A stretch of 61,365 nucleotides of DNA from Tubiluchus corallicola (Eukaryota > Priapulida > Priapulimorpha > Priapulimorphida > Tubiluchidae), in contig JAQGDQ010001120.1 in the NCBI GenBank assembly GCA_030141605.1, positions 1-61,365 of the forward strand. The letters are read 5' to 3'. Position numbers and translations under genes: made by a program. Numbering within the stretch: the stretch's first letter is position 1; the number at the start of each line of letters is the position of its first letter. The notes under the pieces are model-generated. The model made no database searches. It worked only from the letters and a program-made list of their open reading frames with translations, and was not told where the DNA came from. Positions 11,641 through 24,000 of this stretch are shown piece by piece.

Positions 11641-11849
11641 TTATTTATAAAATGAGTTTATGGAGAGGGAAATTGAAAACTCCTCTTTTCTGTTATGTAG
11701 CCCTCCAAAAACACTTTCAAAAATGCCTGTACATTTGATGCATACAATAACTTAGGAAGAGAACCCAGACCAGAGGATGGCGCAAGCGGTCATCAAATTA
11801 CGTCTATTGCTGTCATCGTAAATCATAAGAAAAAAACCATTGAGAGGTT

Positions 11850-11936
11850 TTAGTGTCTCTGAGAGGCATTTATGACAAATCTTCAAAAGTCTAAGTTCAA
11901 TTTCATGTAAACCACTGATCTTTATTTCTGCAATAT
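11850..11936 (-). repeat. Dispersed repeat, inverted copy
   Basis: This is the reverse complement of 2741-2826: it starts TTAGTGTCTCTGAGAGGC and runs to CCACTGATCTTTATTTCTGC. Separated by 9 kb, the two form a weak long-range inverted pair. Confidence 0.6.
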
Positions 11937-12320
11937 TTAAAAACTATAATAGAATAGCGAAATCGACTGACATTGGCTGAATTTTATGAAAACGTACATC
12001 ACTCTCGCAAGAAGATTTCTCGTACTTCCTGTTTTACCGCACAATTCGCATTTCGCTGCATGTTTCACAGTTTCAAATATAAAAATTATCCAACAGTAAC
12101 GAAGTTATAAGTTTAATTAATATTTTATTAATTAAAAATTCCATTTTTATATTCGCAGTAAAATTTTTTCAAGTATTGAACACAGGTTATAAGGAAGTTT
12201 GCAGCAGAAGCTATGTGCTTGTAGTATGACCTCGTTACTTTTGGAACCTTACTTGTGAAAAGTGTAGCTGTGCTTCAATGACATTAAGCACTGAAATAAA
12301 TGTCATGAAAGATGCATATA

Positions 12321-12773
12321 CAGTCTAGCCTCGTTATCTCGCCACTGTCCGTCTAGGGCCAATTTTTGGCGAGAGGCGAGTATAGTTAGTCTATATGTGT
12401 ATACATAATAGTTGATTAACATAGTGTTCCTCTATGTACATATAAAATATATTTCGCATTATGATACCAATCAACATTAAATCAGAAATGAAAAAATGTC
12501 ATTAATTATGTCTGTCTATCGAGTACAGCAGCATTGTCTACATATCGCGGTTATATTGATCGACACGCGGTATATGTATTGATCGATTCACCTCTGAGTT
12601 TGTCTGTTTGGCGACATAACAAATATAGTTTACATAAGCACTCATCCTAGCCTGACGTGGCGAGGGCGAGAAGCGAGGGTGGCGACTTAACGAGGTAAAT
12701 ATCAAAGCAGGAAATCCGTCCTGGTACTTTCTATGGCGAGAGATGAGTTTGGCAGCATAACGAGGCTAGACTG
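12321..12773. mobile_element. pogo-like MITE with CAGTCTAGCCTCG ends
   Basis: The ends TACAGTCTAGCCTCGTTAT and ATAACGAGGCTAGACTGTA are perfect inverted repeats bounded by TA. The element is 453 bp, has no transposase, and has GGCGAGAG motifs just inside both ends. The CAGTC...CTCGTT ends resemble those at 1780-2199, so both belong to the pogo/Tigger-type group, but they are different families. Confidence 0.75.
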
Positions 12774-12775
12774 TA

Positions 12776-13805
12776 TATCATGAACCATCACTAAAAGAAA
12801 ACTGCACCCTATCTTAAATTGTAGGTAAAAACAATTTATTCTGTGAAAGCTTTAAAGGAAGCAAACGTAATTTCTCGTTCGGCTACGTTTTCGCTGTTAC
12901 ATACATTTCGCCATTAGGTAGTTAGATCTGAGCTAGCGCCTGCATGTCGGAAAAGCATTGCAGAAAAATGGGTGCTGTGCCTCTCAGGTCAGAGGTTTTG
13001 AGTTGTGACATAGTGCACACGCTTGAGAGCTAATGAGTCATGAGTGAGTCAGCGGTAAACTTAAAATTTTCCCAGTTTTTGTGTATCACACTGTATGTTG
13101 TACAATAGCGCTGTATTTCAATTTTTGTTTACACAAACACATGCAACATGTTTGTGCTGTTGGAAATTATGTTCAGGTATGATGTCATTACTAGTTGGGC
13201 TAGCCCCATATTAATTAAGGCTTTAACCTGCTGTTTAATCATCGGAAACGTTTTGGCATTATTGTAGGTGTTAAAATGTATACATTTTACCGTACTTCAA
13301 ATTGGGATAAGATATGAAAAAATCATCCGGTTTTCCTTTAATTATACATCTACAGTTAGACGCCACAAAACTGTTTTCTCGTAGTTTCTTTAAGTTTTTT
13401 TCAGTTGAATAACGTACAGCGTAAATAAGCATGCGGGCGTACGTGAGCCTACTTGTGTTTCAAGCGTATCTCATATGGGTTTTACATGAAAACAGTTTAT
13501 GGTGAAACCGCGTCCCTACGCTAAGGCCTATTGTTTGCTTATTTGTTGTTTCTTGTGCGAAATTATGTAATACGTAATTACCAACGGTCATGGCTAAGCA
13601 ACTTCAGAACAGGCTTGACCTATTCAAACTCATTAGCTTCACGCTGCTAGGAAATCGGGATAATCGTCTGGATAGATTCGCGCTAGTAAAGTGCTGCTAA
13701 ACCGCCAAAACGCGTTAAATGGCAATGGATGCCCAACCAAATTAACAGTGGAAGAATACACAAGTGAAAATTTTTTAATATTAGGCAAGAACTCAAAATA
13801 CTTAA
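12776..13805. other. Intergenic DNA, nothing recognised
   Basis: No supported exon, array or inverted repeat was found. This lies immediately upstream of the CDK12 coding region, so an unrecognised 5' UTR exon could be here. Confidence 0.4.
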
Positions 13806-14450
13806 TTGTAGTGCTGAAAACGAGCAGAGGAGTTGATTACTAACAAGAACATATTCTGCGTTATTGTCTACTGCGTACCTCTCTCTCATGCCCACACTGT
13901 ACTTCGACACTAGGCGGAGGAGCTGCACAAGCAGCCAACGGCTAGAGGGCAGAGGAGGTCAAGTGACCCAACGGCCATGTGTAAGAGTAAACCTTCGAAA
14001 TCAGGAGTGGAGCCCCGAAGGCGGACCAGTGCAGCATGCTCTCTGACTCCAGCAGCTCCTGCAGCCAACCTAGTGCCAAACATATCGCTCCGCTTTCCTT
14101 TGGACTACACCAAGGAGGAAGAGAGGGGGTTCCTGTTGTCTAGGCAACTCAGGATCTCCATACACCTTGCCCAGGCGTGCGCCCTGGAGACGTTCAAGGA
14201 TCGCACTGCTCAGCCACAGTCGAAGCTGCAGCTCCATCAATGTGATCAATAACTGACTCTCTTGGCGCACACATTCCATTGTCTTCCGAGACAGAAGGAG
14301 GCCAACAACAACCTCTCTCATTCCCAGTACAGAATGCAACAGGTCAGCAGTATCGTCAACCGCTGAAAGAGTTACATAGCGATGAACGAATGACACTTTT
14401 GTCACCAATTAATTGTTTAGTGGCCTGTTTCACCGCGGGCAGTTTTCGTA
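13806..14450. repeat. Dispersed repeat copy B with GC-rich insert
   Basis: Blocks at 13810-13895 and 14318-14450 match copy A (128-345). About 420 bp between them is absent from copy A. The junctions carry similar sequence (CCTCTCTCTCATGCCCA and CCTCTCTCATTCCCA), like an imperfect target duplication. The insert is much more GC-rich than its surroundings and has open frames on both strands, for example 14070-14408 on the minus strand. I recognise no protein in it. Confidence 0.5.
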
Positions 14451-14546
14451 TAAAATCCATATTATGCTAAAAGTTGTTTTAAAGGGCATTGGACTTGCGT
14501 AAAAGGGCTTTGATTTAAAAAAAATGATCTTTTTTATTTCAGCAGG

Positions 14547-15097
14547 ATGCCAGGTACGGGAAGTAAGAGCCATTCTCGTCAACATTCCAGGAGTGCCAGT
14601 CCATTCCGTTCGAAGCGCGACAAGCCTCACAAAAAAGAACGCCGAGAGAAAGAGAAGTATAAGAAGGCGAAGAGAAAGAAACATAAGACGTCCAAACCCA
14701 GCAAGCCTCTTGTCGAGTACGACGATGTGAGTTCCAATTCTTCGTTCTACTCACACGAGAGTAAGTCGCCGTCGCCGACCGTCAGTCGAGTATCTTCAAA
14801 GAAACGTTCGCGTGCCGTGTCGCCCGCTACGGAAATACTGGCCTATAAGCAGAAGCAGCTGGAACGGGAACACAGTTCAAGGACGAGCTCTCCAGTTCGC
14901 AATGCAAAGCCGACCTCCATGAAACCCATGTATGACACTGCGCCAGTATCGTCGGCACAGAAGAAGGGGATAGAGCCGCCTAAAGCTTATCGAACAAATT
15001 CTCCTACCAGATACGTTCCTCCTCCAATGAAACGTAGATATTCTCCACCAGATGACGCATCTAGGTCCAAGTCTCGTAGAGATGGAAGCCCAGAAAG
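14547..15097 (+). CDS. CDK12: CDK12 coding exon 1 (N-terminal RS/K-rich)
   Basis: The acceptor TTTTTTATTTCAG (to 14542) precedes CAGG-ATG. The exon encodes [20 protein letters not shown] and then a Lys-rich run ([19 protein letters not shown]) and SP/RS dipeptides. Donor GAAAG|GTATGC; it ends with two bases of an Arg codon. Confidence 0.9.
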
Positions 15098-18000
15098 GTA
15101 TGCTCAAGTTGTTTTTAGGTTCATATCCGTATTACACGTATTTTTCAACAAGCTGAATGTTATAACTAGCAGTTAATTGATTTATGATGGCGCTTTTGAA
15201 TGAGTTATTCAGAGCCGGTTTTAAGCCAGTTAGACAGGTTTGTTCAAATTGAGCCCCGCACACGCACTCGAGCTGAGGATCTTCTTCTTCTTCTTCTCAG
15301 CTTTTCCCTATGTGGGGTCGCCGTTGTGAATGAGTCTTCTCCACGCATTCCTGTTGTTGACCATCTCTTCATTTATGTCTTCAATTCCCACAAGATCTTC
15401 ACCGACTCTTCTTTTCAGGTGTCTGTACCATCGCAATCTTGCGAGGCTTCCACTACTTTTACTGTTCCTCTGATATTATTATTTCTAATTTTATCTCTTC
15501 TTGTTATTCCCACCATTCATCTCAACATCCTCATCTCCACCACACCCATTTTCTTCTATTCGGTCTTCTTTAGAATAGATTAGAGCGGGTCTGACCACTT
15601 CTTTGTGGACTTTCCCTTTAAGTCTCACCAACCGACTCATTCATAGAAGGTTTTGGCGCAGTTTTTACAGGCGGATGCCCTTCCTGACCCTAACCCTCCC
15701 TATTTATCCGGGCTTGGGGTCGGCACTGAGCTGGGCTGGCTTGCCCCCCCCCCCCCCCCCCGTGGCTAGGTTGCACTCAAGCTGAGGATGCTGTGATGAA
15801 TTAATAAGTGCCCAGTGTGCACGAAGTTTCTTGGTGCTGTGAAGAAGTGAAACCATTCAATTTGTCCTCGTATATTAATTTATTAATGTGTTATTTTGTT
15901 GATCTTTTATTTGATTTGTAATTTCTGTTTACCTGTTTTACAAAAAGGAAATTGGCGAACCACCTTGTTATTAGTTAGATTGTCATTGGGTTTTAATTTT
16001 ACCAATTTGTGGATGATATTCAAACCCGCAATGCAGATTAAAATGACCTACGGTCAACAATTTCTCAAGAGAGACTGGACAATTTGGTGATGCTATCTGC
16101 TGAAAACGACATTGCAAAAAACCATAGACTATTAAATGATTTTGAAAGATTTCTCGCATAAAAAAGCCAGAAAAGTCTGTTTCTGTTTTTAGAAGAAAGG
16201 CACATACACAAACAATTTGTCAATAATTATATTTATGTGTAATTAAATATTAAAACGTTCATATCGGCTTTCAATTTTTAGACTACAATTGAGGCTATTC
16301 GTGGAGCTGGCTTATTACGTGAAGCATAACATATCAGTCTGCAGCTTTTGTTGGATAAATGACCCTATTAACCATTTTTTAATTGGGCCCCCACACTTAT
16401 TACACTGGCCTTGGGTTATTTAAATCATTCATGCGGATGGCCTGCTAGTCCAGCAGGGATGGCCTGCTAGTCCAGCAGGTGGTCGCCTTATAAATTATCG
16501 TGTGGTCAGCTTATAAATTTAATTCTTTTATCATAATTTCTTATTTGCTCATATCTCCATGCAGTTAGGATTACTGTTTTACCAACGTTCTTGTTTCAGA
16601 TCGGTGAAGAAACGGCAATCTCGCAGTCGGCGGTCTAGGTCTCGTAGTCGACGATCTCGGTCCAGATCTAGTTCATATGATAAGTACAGAGAACGCCCTC
16701 TCACTCAGTACACAACAAGCTTGGCTGCCGAGCTTAGCAAACACAAAAAAGCTCGCGATAAATTGAAAAGAAAGCAAGAAAGAGAGCACAAAGCTAGCCG
16801 CTCCGCATCATTGAAATCCTCTGACTCTCGCTCATCTGAAAGCTACAAGTCGCATAAAAAGGAAACTAAACCTGTTGTAGCCCCTCCTATCCACATCCCG
16901 CCTAGAGTCAGTGAACTGACACCGAGTGTAGTCACTGTGCCGCCAGAATTGCAACAGCGACCACAACCACAGACCCAGTCCCAGCCAATGACGAGCATTC
17001 CTCCAGCTGTTGTGGCAATGTTAAGCGAGCAGGTTGCGCAGAGACGACAAGAGAACGTAGCAGTTGTTCCTGGTGTGGCTCCCCCTGGTGCAACCGAACC
17101 CGAATCGCATCATCCGCTCGCTTTACCTATGCCACCTGGTGTTAATCCCGTTGACGGGAGTGCCTTGGAAGAGGTGGAGTCTAGTCCATTTAGTACGACA
17201 GCGGCGGAGGCGCCTCCGAACGATTCACACCCCGGGAGAATGCGTTTACAAGACTTGCCGATGCCACCTGTGCAAAGTGATGCTGAGAGCATCAGTAGTG
17301 ATCATGAAGATGTTGAAGAAGCTCAGCAGTCTAAACTTGGGTATGTATCACATGAACAGAAACATTGAACATGAACGATGTGAACAACATGAACATGAAC
17401 GACGCACATGATGTTCACATGATTCCTCAATTTTTTACTGTCTTCATGTCGTTATAAATTTTTCTTGTACCAATACCTCTGGTGGCATCCAAAAGATTCT
17501 AAGAAGTACGTATTATTACCATGTTATAGCTCATATACATTATGTTTGATATCGGTTTACGAGCTTTAAGCTCATGTTTTACAAATATGTACCGTTTATA
17601 TCATACCGATGAAAATAAATATTATCTTATCTTAATTTATCTTATTCAATGTTAATATTCTATTCAAGAAACAGCATACCTTCATAAGGCTCACTCGATT
17701 CACTTGTTTATTGAGCATTTATGTAATTTTTTCTGGACTAATTTGTTACGATTGCAGTTTTATAAAATCAAAATATTTTATTCAAGAAACAGTATTTCTT
17801 CATCCAGAACTCGATTGACTTGTTCTTCGAACACTTATAAAATCAAATTTGTATTTTGGTTTTTATAGGTATAAAGTAATTGGCAAGAGATGTGCTCGCG
17901 AGGATAAATACGCCTGGGGAACACGTTGTGTAGAACTATTTGATATAGTCAGTCAAGTTGGTGAAGGTACTTATGGGCAAGTGTACAAGGCCCGTGACAA

Positions 18001-21000
18001 GCAAACAGGTAAAAATTTAGTCCCTTACTCATTAACAGATGGTTATGTGTAGTAGTAATCTATAGAAATCTTCATAATCATCACATGATTTTTATTTTGC
18101 TTAGGTGATATGGTTGCGCTGAAGAAAGTGAGGCTAGAAAATGAAAAGGAGGGCTTTCCTATCACAGCTGTCCGGGAGATAAAGATTCTGCGTCAGCTTT
18201 CTCATGCGAATATCGTGAATATGAAAGAGATTGTTACGGATAAGCAAGATGCTTTGGACTTCCGACATGACAAAGGTATCGTTTATCAATGAATGAGATA
18301 AGTTGCCTTTTGCAGTTTTGTCTCCTTAATTCTCTTTGCAGAAATAAGCCTTTTTACAGTTTCGTTGCACATGCGTAGTTGCTGTAGGTTAAAGGTTAGA
18401 AGCAATGCATCTTAACAATAACCGTTACTTGACATGTGTGTAAAGCAAAGTTTTCTGCCCCGTCAGTTCAGTAACTTCAATTGTTTTACTTGGACGTTAC
18501 TCAATTATGCATTAGTCTGTATGTAGAGTAATTTACTAGCAGGATCTTACTTGGAAACAAGAAAAAATGAACTAGGTAAAGTTCTAGCTAGCTGTTTACT
18601 GTTAGTATTACAACAGCTTGGGCTGTGAGGCATTATCGTTTGTACAAAAATGTATTGCCTGGTACACTTAACCTTTGACCTTTTCACGATCATCATCAAT
18701 CGCTGAAACTGTGAGAAGGCTTATCGTGTGAAATTGTTTGAGGATTGCAACGTTAATTTCTCACTCATAAACTACAGTAGGCTAATAGTAATTGTGGAAA
18801 ACACACGGTCCCCTGAGCAATCTCTGTGCCTCCCCTTGGTAATGGTTTGGTCCGCGGCTTCAATCGGTTGGTTTTCATGGCTGGCAGCAAGCTTGAAGAT
18901 AAGAGTTAGGGGTGAGCATTCTGTACAAGAAAGCGAATTCGAATCGAACCAAACTTCAGTATTTCGAATTCAAATTGAGATTGAAAGATTTTCGAACAAG
19001 TTTTCAAACCACCAGTAAAAATTGGTCTTACAAAGATCGTGCATATTACCTGATTTTATTCATAACTGTATTGTGTTTCAATCAAATAATGAAGATCATT
19101 TTAATAAAGAACGTATGTGACTGAAGTGCTGAATTATTCGAATCTATACTTTTAAGTTCGAACTAAAGAAATTCGTTTGAATCGAATTCGAACGTTCGAT
19201 GCTCACCGCTAATAAGAATACCTGTTGACTGTTAAACTCTCGAGTTTTACCTGTTACTTCTGCTATACCTGTAACATGAAGTTTTAATAAATGTTAATAT
19301 TTTGTGGAACAAACGTGTTATTTTGAAGGGCAGATATTCACAGTAATTCAACTGTATATTGTGAGCGATTTTGCTGATTCCACAAGATTTAAGAATTTCA
19401 GCTCAAGACTTATTTGACGCTTAAGTCCATTTTCAGGTGCTTTCTACTTGGTATTTGAATACATGGATCATGATCTGATGGGTTTGCTTGAATCCGGACT
19501 GGTCCACTTCAACGAAAGTCAGATTGCTTCATTTATGAAACAGCTGTTAGATGGGTTAAACTATTGTCACAAGAAAAACTTTCTCCATCGAGATATTAAA
19601 TGCTCTAATATTCTAATGGATAACAAGTACGTATGGTTACATTCGGTTCAAGTACGCATAGTTATACTCGGTTCAAGTACGTATAGTTACACTCGGTTCA
19701 AATATGTATAGTTACACTCGGGGGCCCAGTAAATATATTTACACTCGGTCCAAGGACGTGTAGTTACACTCGGTTCTACTATACATAGTTACACTCAGTT
19801 CAAGTACGTATAATTACACTCGGTTCAAGTACACATAGTTACGCTCTGTTCAAGCACGTATAGTTACACTCGGTTCAAGTATGTATAGTTACACTGAGTT
19901 CCAATTACGTATATTTACACTCGGTTCAAGTACGTATAGTTACACTCGGTCCAAGTACGTATAGTTACACTCGGTTCAAGTACGTATAGTTACACTCGGT
20001 TCAAGTATGTATAGTTCAAGTGCGTATATTTACACTCAGTTCAAGTACGTATAGTTACGCTCGGTTCAAGTACACATTGTTACACTCGGTTCAAGTACGT
20101 ATATTTACATTCAGTCCAAGCACGTATAGTTACACTCGGTTCTACTATACATAGTTACACTAGGTTCAAGTACATATAATTACACTCGGTTCAAGTACAT
20201 ATAGTTACACTCGGTTCAAGTACGTATAGTTACACTCGGTTCAAGCACGTATAGTTACACTCGGTTCAAGTATGTATAGTTACACTGAGTTCCAATTACG
20301 TATATTTACACTCGGTTCAAGTACGTATAGTTACACTCGGTCCAAGTACGTATAGTTACACTCGGTTCAAGTACGTATAGTTACACTCGGTTCAAGTATG
20401 TATAGTTCAAGTGCGTATATTTACACTCAGTTCAAGTACGTATAGTTACGCTCGGTTCAAGTACACATTGTTACACTCGGTTCAAGTACGTATATTTACA
20501 TTCAGTCCAAGCACGTATAGTTACACTCGGTTCTACTATACATAGTTACACTAGGTTCAAGTACATATAATTACACTCGGTTCAAGTACATATAGTTACA
20601 CTCGGTTCAAGTACGTATAGTTACACTCGGTTCAAGTACGTATAGTTACACTCGGTTCAAGTATGTATAGTTACACTGAGTTCCAATTACGTATATTTAC
20701 ACTCGGTTCAAGTACGTATAGTTACACTCGGTCCAAATACGTATAGTTACACTCGGTTCAAGTACGTATAGTTACACTCGGTTCAAGTATGTATAGTTAC
20801 ACTGAGTTCAAGTACGTATATTTACACTCAGTTCAAGTACGTATAGTTACACTCGGTTCAAGTACACATTGTTATACTCAGTCCAAGCACGTATAGTTAC
20901 ACTCATTTCAAGTACACATAGTTACACTCAGTCAAGTACGCATAGTTACACTCATTTCAAGTACTATATTGTCTCTTTGTACTTTTTAAGCACTAAATAA

Positions 21001-24000
21001 TTTTTAAAATTCTCTAATGCAGTTTCTTTATTAAGAGCATGGACAATATTTCATAATAAAATAACTGTTTGCTTAAATATTTTTCGTAAGGCTGTTTTCA
21101 GTTTCAAAAATGTGATTTAATCAGATAATTGTTTGTGTGTTTTTAGTATAGTATTGTTAGTATAGTTTATTTATCCCAAGGACCAAGTACAATTTAACAA
21201 TATTTTACCAAAAAAAATACACAATATAAAAATAGCATGAGAATAATAGATAATAATAATAATAGAGAATAATAGATAAGATGTAGCCTAATAATTAATG
21301 CAGTGCAGACAATTATCAGCTCAGATCAGAAGGTGAACTTGTAAGGTCTGAGGCGAACAGGTAATATGGAGTAATTGGAGTGCAGGAGGTGCAAGATAAA
21401 GGGAAGGAAAGCTTGGAAGGTAATGAGTGGGAAGATGATGAAACAATGTGTAGGGATTAAATTCACATTTAAAGTTTACATAGCAGCCAACAGGGCAATG
21501 TGAAAAAGAGGCCGCAACCGGGCACACTCAATGGTGCCAAAATAAATTTACTTCTTTTTACTTCTGCAACTTCTTTTCCTTCGTCTTCTTCCTTGTTCTA
21601 GACCTTCACTTCACATTACATTAAATAATACGTTTGAAAACAATTACCAGGATTTGAAAACATTACCAAAAGTTTTGCTATTGCAGGTTCCCAGTTTCGA
21701 TTTCTATCACAAAAATCATGATTGGATTAAGCAAGTTTATTTATTGTGATTAGTGTAATTTCGCTAGCACTACTGCAACTGTGCCGACACATTATATATC
21801 AGTGTCTGTCCATACACAAAAATGTTTGAATATGTATATCGGTAATGTAATTTCTGCTTATCTTGGTCATGGAAAATCAGTATTTGGTCAGGGAAAAGTC
21901 AGGGAAATTCAGATGGTATATATTAGAGTTATGTGCTAATATTAAATCTTTTCAACTTGTAAAACAGTACGTTCATTTTTAATGTTGTCAGGCTGATGAT
22001 TCCAAATTAGAAGCGTGTAAAATTTAACAAAATGCTTAGCAACGCTAGTACGAACATAACAAAATGCCTAGCAACGCTAGTACGAACATAACAAAATGCT
22101 TAGCAACGCTGGTACAAACATAACAAAATGTTTAGCAATGCTGGTACGAACATAACAAAATGCTTAGCAATGCTGGTACGAACGTAACAAAATGCTTAGC
22201 AACGCTAGTACGAACATAACAAAATGCTTAGCAACGCTGGTACAAACATAACAAAATGTTTAGCAACGCTGGTACGAACATAACAAAATGTTTAGCAACG
22301 CTGGTACGAACATAACAAAATGCTTAGCAACGCTAGTACGAACATAACAAAATGCTTAGCAACGCTGGTACGAACATAACAAAATGTTTAGCAACGCTAG
22401 TACGAACATAACAAAATGCTTAGCAACGCTGGTACAAACATAACAAAATGTTTAGCAACGCTGGTACGAACATAACAAAATGCTTAGCAACGCTGGTACG
22501 AACATAACAAAATGCTTAGCAACGCTGGTACGAACATAACAAAATGCTTAGCAACGCTGGTACGAACATAACAAAATGCTTAGCAACGCTGGTACGAACA
22601 TAACAAAATGTTTAGCAACGCTGGTACAAACATAACAAAATGTTTAGCAACGCTGGTACGAACATAACAAAATGTTTAGCAACGCTGGTACGAACATAAC
22701 AAAATGCTTAGCAACACTAGTACGAACATAACAAAATGCTTAGCAACGCTGGTACGAACATAACAAAATGTTTAGCAACGCTAGTACGAACATAACAAAA
22801 TGCTTAGCAACGCTGGTACAAACATAACAAAATGTTTAGCAACGCTGGTACGAACATAACAAAATGTTTAGCAACGCTGGTACGAACATAACAAAATGCT
22901 TAGCAACGCTAGTTCGAACATAACAAAATGCTTAGCAACGCTGGTACAAACATAACAAAATGTTTAGCAACGCTAGTACGAACATAACAAAATGCTTAGC
23001 AATGCTGGTACGAACGTAACAAAATACTTAGCAATGCTAGTACAAACATAACAAAATGCTTAGCAATGCTGGTACAAACATAACAAAATGCTTAGCAACG
23101 CTGGTACGAACATAACAAAATGCTTAGCAACGCTGGTACGAACATAACAAAATGCTTAGCAACGCTGGTACAAACATAACAAAATGCTTAGCAACGCTGG
23201 TACAAACATAACAAAATGCTTAGCAACGCTAGTACAAACATAACAAAATACTTAGCAACGCTGGTACAAACATAACAAAATGCTTAGCAACGCGAGTACA
23301 AACATAACCTAAATAAAAATGCTTATAACTTGTATTATTATGCTTCACATTCAGTTTTTTACTCTGTCAATAAGAGTTTTTAAAACCCATTCCTTGTTTT
23401 GTCTATTCACAGAGGTCGAATCAAGCTTGCAGATTTTGGCCTGGCAAGATTGTACGATGCAGAAGAAAGTCGTCCATACACAAATAAGGTGATAACTCTA
23501 TGGTACCGGCCACCAGAATTATTACTGGGAGAAGAACGTTACACCACGGCTATAGATGTGTGGAGTTGTGGGTAAGATGTGGTTTATGTAAACTCTAGAT
23601 TTCCTCTTTGAATTTAACTTGCACGTGTGTGTCGATTGTTTAGTTTTAATTACGGTAAACTATGTACAACTGGAACACTTCGGGACCGGAAGATTTGTCT
23701 CAGTTGTGCAAAAGTCGAGTTTGATAATGTTCATAAGAAAACAAGATTGAGTCACTCATCAACATGGAACAATACACTAGTAACACTACAGCCTGTGAAA
23801 ATGACAAACTGTGAGAAACTGAGCCTTTAATCAAATATCAAACAACAATTTTTATGAATATCAAAAATAAAATGACTGGTCCACCTCTATTGTAGTCTGA
23901 GTAGCATAGTTAATAGAATTCAGCAGTAATAATATTGTGATCTACATTAAACCACGTTCGTTGTCATGTTGTGTGCAGCGTTCTGCTAAGGTAATACAAG

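Noticed and set aside
18728-19124. Plus-strand frames of 70-96 codons
   Set aside because: They cross the end of one TIR element and into a hAT MITE within a CDK12 intron.
22025-23308. CRISPR-like array of ~40 units of 32 bp
   Set aside because: There are no unique spacers; units are contiguous. The context is a eukaryotic intron.
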